This document shows, piece by piece, positions 22,960 through 36,639 of a stretch of DNA of 64,000 nucleotides. A program made the translations under genes and the position numbers. Position 1 is the first letter of the stretch, and every line of letters starts with the position of its first letter. The notes under the pieces are model-generated. The model was not told where the DNA came from, searched no databases, and saw only the letters and a list, made by a program, of their open reading frames with translations. The stretch covers positions 44,689,754 through 44,753,753 of the forward strand of contig CM056380.1 in assembly GCA_029718625.1 (NCBI GenBank), written 5' to 3'. The stretch comes from Synaphobranchus kaupii (lineage: Eukaryota; Chordata; Actinopteri; Anguilliformes; Synaphobranchidae).

Positions 22960-23785
22960 ACTCAGCAGAGCCCCAATTAACTATATTAGCTGAGAGTGTG
23001 AATGTTATGGTTTGTTAATGAGCAGGTTGAATACTCTTTTACAAAATGCATTAAAGTGATGAGCACTCTGAGCGAGGAGAGATAAAATGGCAGCAGAGAG
23101 ATGGGCATCATGGGAATTATTGTGCATCAGAGACTTGGACAGCAGGCTCTTTGGGTCACATTGTCTAAGAATTCTCATCATCGATCAATTACCTGGCCTC
23201 CTGCACGTCGGAACACATTTACGTCAAGTGAACCTGCTTTGTGCCTCAACAAAATTAAATGCATGATGATCAATCATATTGTCCACCCTCTGACTGTTCC
23301 TGAATCTTTATTTTTTCTATCCCAGTCAAGATTTGGAGCATGAAAAAGTACTATGAATGTCAAGAGGAAATACCACTTTGTGCCTGTATTCCACTATTTG
23401 ACAGGACTATTAAAAACATCTTACTATCAGTCCTCCACTGAAGCTATGATGCATGTTGGAGTTCCTCCAAATTATTTGAAATTGTTTTACATGAGTTTGC
23501 AATCAACCCCAGATTGAATTCTGTCATTGGAAGCACTTTGTACATGTGGCCTAATGCTGGTGCTCCTAGAACCCAAGTCTGCTTCTTTCTGGAGAGGCCC
23601 AGGTTCTTCTCCCCCTGGAGCAGGGCAGGGGTTCCCACCCTTGGTTTAGTATGAGAAGGCCAAAGAACCAATGGCCACTATTACACAGGAGACCAACATG
23701 TGATAACTGGGCTTGCAACTCCAAAGTTGTAAGATGGATTTCCTGGTAGGCCACTGCCATTGTACTTAACCTGCATTTCTTCAGT
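22960..23785. other. No gene seen
   Basis: No coding or repeat signal recognised on either strand. Confidence 0.4.
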
Positions 23786-23789
23786 GCAT

Positions 23790-23965
23790 CCCTGTAAATG
23801 GATTGTAAGTATTAAGTCGTTCTGGATAAAAGCATCTGCAATAACTTCTAAAATGAAAGTGTAACATATAAATGGAAGTGCCTTGCTCACGGATACTAAG
23901 CCATTGCTCCACCTAGGAAGTGAACCTACAGTTACAAGCCTAGCTCCCTAACCATATACTACACT
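23790..23965 (+). mobile_element. L2-tail-related SINE/LINE fragment
   Basis: Contains GTCGTTCTGGATAAAAGCAT, close to the L2-type tail at 595-640. The following AAGTGCCTTGCTCACGG…CTAGCTCCCTAACC segment resembles L2-associated fish SINE bodies. Diverged, old copy. Confidence 0.5.
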
Positions 23966-23969
23966 GACA

Positions 23970-26185
23970 AGGCACCAGCAATTACTGAGCAATTAACCTC
24001 TCTCCTCTGAGTCTGGAGAGGGCAGGGTGGAGGCCATGTTCTCTCCATGTGGACCTGTGTGTCAGTCACCATGCATGGCACCTGTAGGCCATCACAGCTA
24101 GGCCCAACCCTCTAACTGTTAATAGTCCCTGTGTACTAATTATGGTGCTTTATACTCTTCACCCAGAGCCCAAAGTTTGGTTCAGATCAAAAAATTAGGT
24201 GGTTTTATTTTCCGCTGAAGAAATTTTATTCAGTGAACTACCGAGTTTTAGAACCCCTTCTGAGGACTGCTATAAGACTGTGGAGTCCCGAGTTCAAAGA
24301 CAACATTGGTCAACAAAACCAATTAACTTGTTGTTATGGAAAACGTTGTTAACCATTATTTCCATGTTGTAGTCTTGGGTACATTCTAACTTTTTTTCAT
24401 AAAACAAGCCAGTCTTATTATGGCTTGCAGTTTTGATCTGAACTGGACTTCAGAGGCAGAGTTTGCCATAGCACAGATTCATCAGAGGAAACTTTCAGAA
24501 CATTTGCTGCAACTCACCCAGAGGTTATGAATTTCCCTGCGTCTCAAGGGTGGGAATTCATCAAAATTCGAATTATAATGTTTATAATTCGATTTCCTTG
24601 AACTTGTGTCAAATGATCATATTGTTGTTGATTATTGTATTAAGAAAGTGTGAATTAAATTCTTTATACAAAGTTATGATTCCACATAATTCGGTAACGA
24701 TTCATTAACGCTGATCTAGAATAAAATGAAGGATAACGAATTGTTCTGCTTGCTGTCATTAATTATATGAACCGGGTGAATTAACATTAAAACATTAATG
24801 TTAATTTTTTTCTTTGTCTCATAGGTAATATCGCGTCGGCCAACAGCACGCACAAATGCGTGCAGATAATTTCCCATACAAACCGAGACGGAGCACATTA
24901 TAAATGCGATGGACATTGTTCACTCGAGATTCACATTTTTCTCTTGCTCTTGTCTGTCTCACGGAGTGCGATGCTATATACCCGAAGTTCGATGGGGTGA
25001 TAAGCATCTGGAATAGAAATAGCGGAGCGATGTGTTTCTGATTAACACTCTCGCCCCCTGCGGTTCTCTCGTTCGCAGACATTACGAAGGAAACTCATCA
25101 GAATCAAATGTGCCCCGCCGGTACTGCTCACACTCCCACAGAGATCGCCTGTTCTTGTACGTCTGTCGCCTCCCCCACTCGAGGGCAACCGGATAAAAAA
25201 GAAAAATCTGTTTTCATCTAAAATGGATCATGGACATTGAACGCGTATAGCCTACCTACCGGTTCAGAACGTGCAGCGTTGCCAATCTGATGAATTTGTC
25301 TCCAGATGTGGCTACATTTTCACCATCACTGTGACATTTGACACTCATTTGAGACAAATGGCTAATTTGGCTTAAAAAATAGGCTAATAATATTAATGAA
25401 TATCATTTCAGTAATTTAGCCTACACAGTTATCCGTAACATCCACTTGCTAGTGGGCTATCACGCAATGAAATCATTAACGCTATACAGTAAAGTGTCTA
25501 TTTTAAAATCCAAAATACACAAAACACATTCACATAAACGCCAGCGATGTTAGCCGTTGGAGTTTAGTCCTAAATTGTCATTTTACTCTGTCAATGGTTT
25601 CAGTGGGTTTGAAGTGCAGCCTTATTAAGTATCAATTAATTAATGAACTGACACGGTGAGCCCACCTACCTTTCGAGATTAATTGGTCATTCACACAAAT
25701 GACGGTTGCCAAACAAATTTAATTATTTATTTAATTCTTGTCGAAGCGAACGCCTATACCTATACACTCTCAAAACAGATGTGTTACAAAGCAACACATA
25801 ATGTGTAATGTTTTTAACACACCTCCATGTTCATTTTAAAAAGGCTATTTGGTTCTGCTTATTAACACATATATTGCTTCTTATCACTGTTGAAAATGAC
25901 TTTTCCTGTTTTTTTTGGAACCTTTTTGTTGTAAATGGTTATGCCATTAGAAATATTGTCTTTCTTTAATATGCGGTGGCTTGATATTCAGATTTGAAGA
26001 TGATCACAGCTGTTAAATATTCAAATTGAATAGGCCTACTTAATAGTAGGCTATGAACGATGACATTGTAATGCGGCTGCTACAAAACTGTAGTAATAAG
26101 GAGTTGTAATAAGGAATTAATTTGCATGAATTGAATGAAATCTGTGACTTTTGGAGGTGCCTCTGGCAACATTCCATTTCAGACA
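23970..26185. other. No gene seen
   Basis: Contains a short palindrome (TCGAATTATAA/TTATAATTCGA, about 24571-24594). No domain-bearing frame on either strand. Confidence 0.45.
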
Positions 26186-26189
26186 ATCA

Positions 26190-26293
26190 GGACTCCAGCA
26201 TCTCTCGCCCAATGCATGCTGGGATAGGCTCCAGCCCCCCGTGACCCTGACCAGGAATAAGCAGGTTAGGTAATGGATGGATGGATGGATGGA
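26190..26293 (+). mobile_element. LINE 3' end with (ATGG)n tail
   Basis: CATGCTGGGATAGGCTCCAG…CCCGTGACCCTGACCAGGA…TAATGGATGGATGG matches the widespread fish LINE tail of this form (RTE-like). 5'-truncated. Confidence 0.7.
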
Positions 26294-26699
26294 CTCAAAC
26301 ATGCTTTTCTCCATGTTTGGACTCCCACTTTTTTAGACATTACATGTGAAAACATCTGACGGTTTATTTTGTCACTAGGCTATAAATATTGCTGTTTTGT
26401 TTGTTATTTTTTCTTTTTAGCAGAGAGCATCTTTTCAGTCTCCCAGCATTGAAGAGAGCAATGTGTTTTGGAGATAAAAGCCAGGTATTCAGTCTACCCT
26501 GTGGGAGACTGCTGTGCCCATTGGTGCTGTTAGCGAGATGGGCCTTTCACTTGCTGTTCGTAATGCTCCTCTCCATGACTGCACCTTGAACTGTGCACAC
26601 ACAGCTATGAAACTGACCAAAAACCTAATCACCGTGGCAACAACCTTTCACATCCATTCCATTTAACTAGGAGCTCTCTGCAAAGCAAACACAAAGAGC

Positions 26700-26807
26700 T
26701 CTGTGTGTTTGTGTGCGAGTGCAAGTGTGTGTGTGAGTCACTCATTTACAATGTACTGCGTACCTGAAATATACTCTGTGTGTGTGAGGGAGAGAGAGAG
26801 TCTGTAA

Positions 26808-26856
<49 letters not shown>

Positions 26857-27180
26857 TGTGTGTGTGAGAAAGAGTATGTAAATTACTGTGTGTGTGAGTG
26901 ACTCTGTAAATTACTATGTGTCTGCATGCGTGTGTGTGTTTGTGTGTGTGAGAGAGTTTGTAAATGATTGTGTTTGTGAGTGAGTGAATCTGTAAAATGT
27001 GAGTGTGTGATCTGTAGAGTGTGAGTGTGTGTGTGCATGCGCGTGCAAGCATGTGTGTGTGTGCGTGCATGCGTGCGTGTGTGTGTGTGTGTAATTAACT
27101 TTGTGTGTTCTGAGACAGACACAGAGAGACAGAAAGAATGTGTGTGTGTGTGTGTGTGTGTGTGTGAGTGTGAGTGAGTG
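26700..27180. repeat. GT-rich microsatellite block
   Basis: Many GT runs of different lengths separated by GAGAGTCTGTAAATTACTGT-like spacers. The spacers recur, so the block is a compound array. The His/Thr-rich antisense frames are artefacts. Confidence 0.9.
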
Positions 27181-27184
27181 ATCC

Positions 27185-28345
27185 TCCCCTGTGACCTGTA
27201 AATGAATGCTGGAGACACGAACACTCTCTCTGGTCCACGGAGACCATTCTGGATCATCTATCAATGTGTCTCAGCTTATTATTGATCTGGGCTGGGACTT
27301 TTCTCTCTCTTTTCCTCATTAGATCACACATGTGCTGCGTGTACAGTGTCTCCACACCCCTCCCCTCCACGTGCCATTCAGCGCGTGCCCCCAACAAGAC
27401 CCGTTTCCCTGGAGCTGGAGATCGCACGTCAATTTGGATATGAAGCTCATTATGTACATGCCGCCCTTTGACCCCTGAAGGTCAGCTCCGTCTGCCGTCT
27501 CCGGTCCCGACCGTGGGAAAGTGTGGGGTTAGTCTTCGTACGCACCTACGCGTCCCCTCGTCCCCACGTCCCCACCCCCATTTCTGTGCCAGCCCCCCAG
27601 GGAGGTCAATCAACCTGAAACATCTGACCTGTTCATCTCCACCCGATAGAGTCGGAGTGGGCAGTACATTTCGGCTGAACTGTGACACGTCGCGTACCAC
27701 GCCACCCAACCCCCCCCCCCACCCCCACCCCCCCCCCCCCCACCCTCTGAGCACGGGGTTATTTTCCATTAACAGAGGTGCTTTCCCACCCCCGGGCCAG
27801 AGCACCACATCATTTTCTCAGTGCAGATTTCAATGGGCTGTAACAGCGAGCAGTGCCCACACAGAACACCAGGTGCAAAGTGTCTAAGCTCTCTTGTGCT
27901 CACGTGAGCGCAAGCGGAGACTAATACGAGCGCTCCATTAAACTGCCTTTGTCTGTAATCTTGTTACTGTTACTGAGAAGCAAGCCTGGATTCTGCCTAA
28001 TCTGACCTGTGTAATGCATTTATGGAATTTGCATCATGGATTTCCATTCCCTCGTAATGATAAAAAGCTCTCTTTTCTGTGCTTCTTATTGATCCTTCAA
28101 TAGCAAATGGCACAATGAGACTACTTTGCATATATGATGCAAGACCCCTCGCTGCTTGCACTCTGCAAAGCGAGGCGTAAGTATCACGACTTGCTGTTTG
28201 TCGTGCGTAAACATTTCACCATCCAAATCAAATCCTAATACTTCAAAGTAAAAATTATATACGCGGATGCGTATTTGATATTTGGAGATAGCATTTACAT
28301 AAACTGATGTTTTCATGTGTAAGATATTGAGGATAATTTAATGTG
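27185..28345. other. No gene seen; poly-C tract
   Basis: Includes C-rich runs at about 27710-27742. The stretch about 27950-28090 has balanced composition and looks like possible conserved non-coding DNA, but that needs alignment. Confidence 0.35.
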
Positions 28346-28349
28346 TTGT

Positions 28350-28391
<42 letters not shown>

Positions 28392-28610
28392 GTTCCAGCA
28401 CACCGCTGTTTGCATCTCTCTCTCTCACTCAATCTCTCCCTCTCTCTTTCTCTCTCACTCACTCTCTCTCGCTCTGTCTCTCGTCATTCCTTCTTTCTCC
28501 TGTCCCCTTTTTATCTCATACTTTCTCTTTCTTTTTCTTACTTTCTGGTTCCCTCTTTTCTTTCTTTTTATCTTTTCTTTCTCTCGCGTTCTACCCCCCC
28601 CCCCCCCCCT
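28350..28610. repeat. (GT)n, CT-rich tract and poly-C
   Basis: (GT)n at about 28352-28388, pyrimidine tract at about 28415-28590, C run at about 28594-28609. Two frames across it are artefacts. Confidence 0.92.
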
Positions 28611-29002
28611 TGGCTGTAGGCTGTATCTCTGATCTTTTATTTATCAGTGTGGGTGTATGAACCGGTGCTTCCCCGGTCTGTGATCCACAGCGCTGGAGAC
28701 AGTGAACAGAGGGAGAGCCCTCCCCCCCTCCTGCTGTTCCACGTGCTGGAATTCACCAGCCCCACGTGCAGGGAACCCCACCATCAGGGACTGCACTCTC
28801 CCCCAATACACTCAGACATCATTCACCAACACCATACAGACCCCAACACTCATCGCACCGCACAATCATCTCTGCTCCTGTATCCAGATCCAGGACTGAA
28901 CGGATACCCAGTCACTATATACAAGCAACACAGACTGCACAAGTGTACATACATACAGTACATACAGTATGCACACACACAGACACACACATACTGTTTT
29001 GT

Positions 29003-29214
<212 letters not shown>

Positions 29215-29356
29215 CATTCTGAGCAAGCCTGGAAACCATAGTCCCCTTATACTGTACATTTTTCCCGCACTCTCTAACTTATTGTAGGTTGATGGAATGA
29301 GCTGCTCCCTGATACGTTTTACCTGTAGGTGGCAAGAAGGCACTAATAACTAGGTT

Positions 29357-29440
29357 CAACCATTACATTACATTACAATTATTTGGCAGACGATTTTATC
29401 CAAAGCGAACCAAAGTGCTCACAGCCCTCGGAACAGTGCC
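29357..29440 (-). mobile_element. L2-type LINE/SINE tail, minus strand
   Basis: CATTACATTACATTACAATT followed by GGCAGACGATTTTATCC is the inverse of the L2 tail seen at 595-640. Confidence 0.7.
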
Positions 29441-29444
29441 TCCC

Positions 29445-29772
29445 AATGCAAAACCCCTTCTGTTGGATTTACGAACTAGCCCACCCTGTCATCTCCATCT
29501 CTGACAACCTGGAAACTGTGGAAAGCTGATTTTGGTTACTGAAATATATTGGCTTTGATAATATGGAGGAAATATGATGCTGTAATCCAGGCGTGGGCAG
29601 GTGTGCTATGCAGTGTTGTGTTATGCAGTTAGACAGAGGGGAGGAATGTGCTTGTCGTATAAGGAGATGAGAACGGACGCGGTGGTGGGCCGAGCGATAT
29701 GAGGGACGTGAGATTGTTTTTGCCGTTCTCTCTTCCTGTTCCTGAGAAATATCGCTGGCAGACGAGAGGACT

Positions 29773-29813
<41 letters not shown>

Positions 29814-30055
29814 GCAGTGTGGCGGGGGCTGCTGGGTGATTGTGAAGAACAATCATGCTCCGCACAGGGGGGTGTGTAGAGTGCGGCCGTAGGAGGGAGC
29901 GTGGTGGTGGTGATGGGAGGGGGGGGGGGGGGGGGTGTGTTGATGGTCCTGTCAGAGCCTCTCCGGCACCATAAATGACCCTGTTTTTTTTGTTGTTGTC
30001 CCCCACTCTTCATGAAACGGGGGGGCAGGGGGGGGGGGGGGGGGGGGGGGGGGGT
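29445..30055. repeat. (GT)n and two poly-G tracts
   Basis: (GT)n at about 29776-29811, G runs at 29919-29935 and about 30019-30054. The sequence between is unremarkable; no gene. Confidence 0.85.
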
Positions 30056-30059
30056 CTAA

Positions 30060-32390
30060 TGCAGACGGAGAGGAGCAGATGAGGCCTTGGAGAGACATGA
30101 TGGTCAGAGAGAGCTTGGTAGGTCATTTACCTCGTGAAAATCCATAACCTGTGTATTTGTTTTCCATCAATAACCTTTATATTCACAACTCATTTTATAT
30201 GTAGCGCAAGCCTTGTTTTGATCATGTAAATACCAGTAACATGCAGTGATATACAGTATGTGACATGGAAGACACTGGGGAGGACACCCAGAGGAATTCT
30301 GTGCCTTTCCGTTAGGTTTTTCTTACCACTGTCTGTGCACTGGAATGAGTGAGATCAGGTGACCATGTGGGCAGCCAAGCCCGATGCCTTACTTACCTAC
30401 ACTAATGACCTTGGCTTTATGACCTTCCAAACAAGTGGTTGTAATGGTCTTATTTTACACACCACTGCCTCTGGGGACCGGAGCCTTTCATCTCTCTCTT
30501 TCTCTCACGCCGTTTCTCCCTCTCTGAAAAAAAAAAAACACAAAAACGCAGCAATGTGAAGCTCATTTTGTCGGTTTTATTTGTGCCATCGATCTGCACT
30601 CGGAAATCTCCACTGGCGATTAAACATTCAGCGCACATTCAGTAATTAAGGGACTTGGACCCTGAATCAACCGCTAGTCAGAGGGCAATGAGTGCCCTCA
30701 GAATGTCTGTAGATCTCCTACCTGAGGGGAGAAATCAGGAGATCCCCCTCGTCTTCCTCACTTGAATTGAGTTGTTTCTCACTGTCCCGTCTGGCTTGCT
30801 CAGTGGGGACATTTCTGCTTTCTCCCACCAAGGATTTAGTTTGTTTTGTCTCATTAGTACTCCTACTCATTGGCACACTCTATTCCTGCCAAGTTCCTTT
30901 TGTCTTCATTGAGTCAAGGTGCTTTCCAGTTCCTTATCTTGCTCTCGTGCTTTGATGCACATTGTTTGATTCTCAGTGTGATGTATGGTAAGTTGCCTCA
31001 GACGGTCTCTTTGGCGTGTGCTACCTTGCTTAGTGTTCAGTCCCCCCGTAAGCCTCACAGGAAGTCAGTCTGTCCGTGCTAGCTGCAAACATCCGTCGCT
31101 TTGCAAAGGCGAGCCACATTCAGTCAGTTAGAGTTGTGGTTTTGGTGTCATTGTTTGATGATAGCCTGATGCCAGTGAGTCCTTATGTTAGCAGTGCATG
31201 GTGGGTAATAAACAACCCGGACACATTCCATTTCACCATTACTGCTGCAGCATGCCATTATTGCAGGCATTGTAATATACCGTTAATATGTGAACATTTC
31301 AGGGGGAAAATATATACGTGTTGCAATGTAGAACCCGCACAGCTAGACCAATGAGGGAATAGCTGGAGGGGAAGGAGCAAACATGTTTTTCCTCTGCTGT
31401 TGTGATGTAAATAAAAAGAGTTTAGTGATTTATCCTCCGGTCATGAATAGATTACAAGTACATTTAAGAATATACCGGGTCCGTCGCCACGAGTCAGATA
31501 TGAATGCGCTGCTCCATATCCCGCTTAAGACAGGCCTGAAACGGATCAGTATGATTCTTATTATTCTCCGTTCGCAAACGGGGCCATGTTGTCATCACGG
31601 ATATATCCGACCTGTCGTCCAAATGTCAATATTCTAATGTGAGCATTAGAACACTCACACAGGAGCTGAACAACACATCGAATATATCTATGATCACAAA
31701 CAGTAAGCGTAACAGTTACTATTAGTTTACTCGACTCCATATTAAAATATAATTTAGAATTTACTTTAATCATGCGTGAAGCTCAGAGTGGTTACACTCG
31801 ACTCTTCCTTGTGTGCCACCATTACTCAATATATGCTCCCGGGATTAGCACTATTGCCAAATCTCAGTTCGGTGGAGAACACAGAGGTTGGGGGTCTGGC
31901 CAACACAATACATGCATTATATTTTACATAGATAGTTGCGAGCCCAGGTCAGCGTGCACTCAGAGGGCTCCTTAAGGCTAATTTGACAAGAACCGACGTA
32001 GAACATCCATGGGCTCTCTTCACGTCAAATTCCCAGAGCCGTGCATCACCAATCCTTCCTGGCAGACCTTGACCACCTATTCCCAACTTGGGAACTCCAC
32101 ATAAAGTACCACGCCACTGATCAGTTGGTCATTGGTCAGAATTGTTCCCCTGAGTATTCAGTCGTAACTTAGGCTGAAAAAGGTAGAAAATGGATTAGAG
32201 TCATGGAGACCACGCAAGTTAAAATAAGAAGAATTTACTCACAGGCAGGTAGGTAGGTCATTATCTTAGAATTATGTCAATTACAAAATACAGAAATGAA
32301 GAAAAGAAACACAGAGTAAATATCTTACTGCTTTAGCTACACACAGATACAGAATACGCACAATGTAGGAAGTAGGTTGCGATCTTCCTT
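30060..32390. other. No gene seen
   Basis: Frames of 60-92 codons on both strands lack domains. 31640-32390 has a texture suggestive of an old retroelement end, but no terminal structure was found. Confidence 0.4.
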
Positions 32391-32394
32391 ACCC

Positions 32395-32500
32395 AAAATA
32401 CACAATCTGCACGGTGTGGGAGATCGGTTACGATTCTCCCTACACACACACACACACACAATCTGCACGGTGTGGGAGATCGGTTACGATTCTCCCAGAT
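32395..32500. repeat. About 60-bp tandem duplication with (CA)n spacer
   Basis: CAATCTGCACGGTGTGGGAG plus ATCGGTTACGATTCTCCC occurs twice. A more diverged third relative precedes it at about 32340-32390. Confidence 0.85.
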
Positions 32501-32504
32501 AGGT

Positions 32505-35000
32505 TTGTCTCCCTTTCTTTTATGCCAAATCCCGCGTTTGAACCAGGCGGCAGTGCCATAAATTAACCTGGAGGTGTGGTCGAATCTGGAATTTAGACCC
32601 CCACCTTTTGGGGGTTGTTGAATAGGGAGAGAGGAAAAAGAATTGATTACCAGAGAGGACATTCCAGTGTTATAGTTATTGAAACTATATTTCACTAAAC
32701 TCCATTTGGTATGAAATGTATCTTATTTGATTCCTTGATTTTACCAGATTACATCCATACCAAACAGCTTACCATTATGATTATTATTAACAGATTAAGT
32801 CGTATTATGTTGCAGTTGTCATGAAAATTCCCTTCTGATGAACCATTTTACATGCAATTCCTGTTACTACTACATAAGACATAATGTAACAATATAAGGA
32901 TCACATGTGCAATGTTTGTAAGTTTTACAGGGTCTGTTGACCATCTCAACAGAAGTCTCAGAGCCCTGTTCCAAGAGAGAAGTAAAGGGTGTAATGACAG
33001 AGGTGCCAACATGAGGGCACTGTGGTATTGTTCGTAGTCACGTGTGAGGTCACGGAAAAGGTCACAGATGGTCGGGTAGGACATTCCTTGCGCCACGACC
33101 CCTGTGCCATAAATGCCACTAAACACACATTCACACCCATGACATAGTCCAGTTTCCTCTTATCACAGTCCTTTCCAGATGAGGACATCTTTGAGAACAA
33201 ATGGGCTGAAAAACCCAAAGCAAGTCAGAGTTGTATTGTTTTATTACAAGGCCCTCTGGTCCTTTGAAGTTTATGACGAGCACCGTTCTCGGGCTCCTCA
33301 CAAATGGCAGCCTTTCCTGCATCTCACGTTGACTCCCCTCTTACAGCAATATTTTGATAATATATTTTATTTCAATATATTGCAGTGTATTCCATTCATA
33401 TAATGGTGGGGAGCATCAACTAATAGCTAACCTAAAGTAATCCACTCAGGCTGAACAGATTAAATCATAGAGCCGTGGTATGTGGTGATTGACTCAAATG
33501 TGAGATGTGAGAAAATAATTTCTCAAAGGGGAGTAAGTCTGTGTACTCTAATAACGAATATGCATGCAGGTGTGAGCAAATACAAAAGTCATTTGATGGT
33601 GATGTAGATTGTTAACTGTTTGATGTATAGTCTCTGTGTCCATTTAAAGCCAACTGTGGAATAACACTGAAATCCCACAGTTCATCTACGGATAATCCGA
33701 CCTATCAAAAAACATAATTGAGTCAACTTTTTGCAAACAGCGACTGAATAAATTAAAAATAATGAAGGTTGTTTGACATTGTAAATGTTCAGAATTATTC
33801 AGTTTCGATGAAAACAAAGTATTGGTGGCTGTGGATGACCTGTTTCATGTAAGCCCCTCCCTTAGACTGACAGTACTAATGTCCAAGCACAGAGATCAAG
33901 CCCCATTGAGTCAATTGGAGAAGTGGGTGATAGTCATGCAAGAAGCTGCTACACGAGCCGGTCCTAACTGCTTACTGTTCCAAATTCAGTGTTATTTGCT
34001 CTGTGCACCTTGTTTATACTCAATCAAATTTGAGAACTTCATCGTGAGGAATTCTCTGAAATCCACAACCTTTCTTCAGTGTGATGCTTGTGGGCCACCT
34101 GCTTGCTTGTATCTGCTGTGGCAGTAAAGCACAGAATGTGAACTGCTTACGTCCCTGACATAGCAGCGAAGCTTTCACGGGTCTTTGCATTAGTTAGACT
34201 TGCCAACTCTCCTGCATTAGCCAGGATATATCGTATTTCAGGCAAAAATTATTTGTCCCATACAACATTTGTCCTGCATATAGTGTTTTGGTTAGTAACT
34301 TACCAAATGTTGATTGCTACTGTGTATGGCTATCTAGTTTGCCTCCCCTCAATACACTATGCCTGCATACTTCTCCAGCTGTGTGTTTATAGACTATAAC
34401 CGATTACAGGCTTCACTGTAAAGGTACATTTTTAATATAGACTTAAATATTGAGACTGCATCTGATTCTCTTCTCTCATCTTTTGCAAGGTTATTCCACA
34501 GGAGAGCTGCTCTATTAGCAAAAGCTATGCCATCTATTAGGTACTTTTGAAATTCTCAGGGCAACTAGATAGCCCGTGTGTGTGTTCTATAAATCGACAA
34601 GATTGGATTCTGACTCCTGAGTGCTCTGACAGGCACACCATATTAACGGTCATCCTCGGAACGAGTGACCGTACAGCAACACTAGCCTCTTCATTCTAAG
34701 TGACATACAATCAGATCGATAAGATCGTAACACTATCCGTAACCCTAGCTTCAAACCCTAACCTAACTGTAAGAGTCATCTTGTGATTTTTTTTATATTG
34801 AGACCGATAAGAAACAATGTAAATTTTATGAACATGAATAAATAAATATAAGGAAATGTGTTTGAAGATATTAACAATGAAAGATTAATTTAGCTGAAAT
34901 ATGTAATATTAACCCTAGCCCTAACCGTAGCTCCTAAACATAACCTGTGCCATCAGGAAAAATGTATTTCACTACAAAAATATATAAATACATAAGAATA
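32505..35000. other. No gene seen
   Basis: The antisense frames at 32848-33322 have a splice-like acceptor (TTTTTCAG) but no recognisable domain. 34470-34660 resembles a common fish repeat (GCAAGGTTATTCCACAGGAG). Scattered CCCTAA-like words at about 34740-34930 are not telomeric. Confidence 0.35.
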
Positions 35001-35002
35001 TA

Positions 35003-35419
35003 CAGTGAGCACAATAATTCATTGGACAGTAACACATTTTTTGGTATTTTGGTTCTGAACTCTAGCATTTTGAGTTTGAAAATAAGAAAATAAGATATCA
35101 AGAGTCTTTTGATGTTGTTGGGTCACAGACATCAGGAAGTCATGGCGTGCAAAGGATATGCAACCAAATATTAAAAATGATTACTTTATTCTACATTATG
35201 TTAAACTGTCCAATATTTTTTGATGCCCGAAAATCGGGGGGACTATGTACAAAAGTTTCTATAATTTCTAAACGGTTCATCCGATATGGATGAAAATACC
35301 CTCAAATTAAAGCTGACAGTCTGCACTTCAACCCAATTGTATCCTTTCAAACTCAAAGTGTTAGAGTACAGAACCAAAATAACAAAAAATGTGTCACTTT
35401 CCAATGAATTATGGTGCTG
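35003..35419 (+). mobile_element. 417-bp Tc1-type MITE
   Basis: Flanked by TA at 35001-35002 and 35420-35421. Terminal inverted repeats of about 75-80 bp both contain ATAATTCATTGGA…ACACATTTTTTG…GAGTTTGAAA; the left end has a 4-5-nt extra segment near the tip. The interior carries a Tc1-transposase-like C-terminus (GHRHQEVMACKGYATKY-stop at about 35120-35175) also found at about 3290-3345. Confidence 0.9.
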
Positions 35420-35424
35420 TAAGA

Positions 35425-35815
35425 CTTGTATTTTTGGAGGATTAACTAGGCCCAGAAGGATACTGTTACCATTTCATAAGCTCTACCTCTGCTTTGAAGA
35501 TGGCTCTCATCAATAATTTAATGTTCATAGACCACCATATGGAACTAGCACTGAAACCACATATGGCTCCTTTCCATATGACTCGTGAGGCCATAATATC
35601 ACCATGTTTGCCTCAGATCCCAAGGGACATGCACCACTCCGGTCTAACAGAAGAGCTTCATCCATTGTATGGCAGCACTATGGCCAGGTCCAGACCCATT
35701 AGAGGTGACATGTTCTCCGGATGACGGATGACAGATATGTGACTGGTGCTCATTCTTGTCCTTACACACGTAACTGATCCAGGAAAACATCCTGGATCAA
35801 AAATAACAGTCAAGG
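35425..35815. other. No gene seen
   Basis: Spacer between the MITE and the 45-bp array; no coding signal. Confidence 0.4.
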
Positions 35816-36635
35816 CAGCAGTGTAGAGCAGCGGTCAGAGCAGCAGTGTAGACAGTGGTCAGAGCAGCAGTGTAGATCAGTGGTCATAGCCCTATATCAG
35901 CGGTCAGTGCAGCAATGTAGGGCAGTGGTCAGAGCAGCAGTGTGGAGCAGTGGTCAGAGCAGCAGTGTGGATCAGTGGTCAGAGCAGCAGTGTATATCAG
36001 CGGTCAGAGCCCTATATCAGCGGTCAGAGCAGCAGTGTATATCAGCGGTCAGAGCCCTATATCAGCGGTCAGAGCAGCAGTGTAGATCAGTGGTCAGAGC
36101 CCTATATCAGCGGTCAGAGCAGCAGTGTATATCAGCAGTCAGAGCCCTATATCAGCAGTCAGAGCAGTAGTGTATATCAGCAGTCAGAGCCCTATATCAG
36201 CGGTCAGAGCAGCAGTGTATATCAGCGGTCAGAGCCCTATATCAGCGGTCAGAGCAGCAGTGCATATCAGCAGTCAGAGCACTATATCAGCGGTCAAAGC
36301 AGCAGTGTATATCAGTGGTCAGAGCAGCAGTGTAGATCAGTGGTCAGAGCCCTATATCAGCGGTCAGAGCAGCAGTGTATATCAGCAGTCAGAGCCCTAT
36401 ATCAGCAGTCAGAGCAGTAGTGTATATCAGCAGTCAGAGCCCTATATCAGCGGTCAGAGCAGCAGTGTAGATCAGCGGTCAGAGCCCTATATCAGCGGTC
36501 AGAGCAGCAGTGTATATCAGTAGTCAGAGCCCTATATCAGTGGTCAAAGCAGCAGTGTATATCAGTGGTCAGAGCAGCAGTGTATATCAGCGGTCAGAGC
36601 AGCAGTGTATATCAACGGTCAGAGCCCTATATCAG
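35816..36635 (+). repeat. 45-bp higher-order minisatellite
   Basis: Two related subunits, CGGTCAGAGCCCTATATCAG (20 bp) and CGGTCAGAGCAGCAGTGTAT plus ATCAG (25 bp), alternate to give a 45-bp higher-order unit, with occasional skipped or doubled subunits. All three plus frames stay open for long stretches only because 45 is divisible by three. Confidence 0.95.
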
Positions 36636-36639
36636 GGCA

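Noticed and set aside
26738..27264. His/Thr-rich antisense frames
   Set aside because: Translations of GT/CA microsatellites; the same applies to 28647-29343, 29469-30013 and 54295-54696.
32848..33322. Possible exon with acceptor-like TTTTTCAG on the minus strand
   Set aside because: No domain or partner exon could be recognised; overlapping frames of similar length argue for chance.
34730..34935. Telomere-like CCCTAA words
   Set aside because: Isolated and irregular words, not a (CCCTAA)n array.
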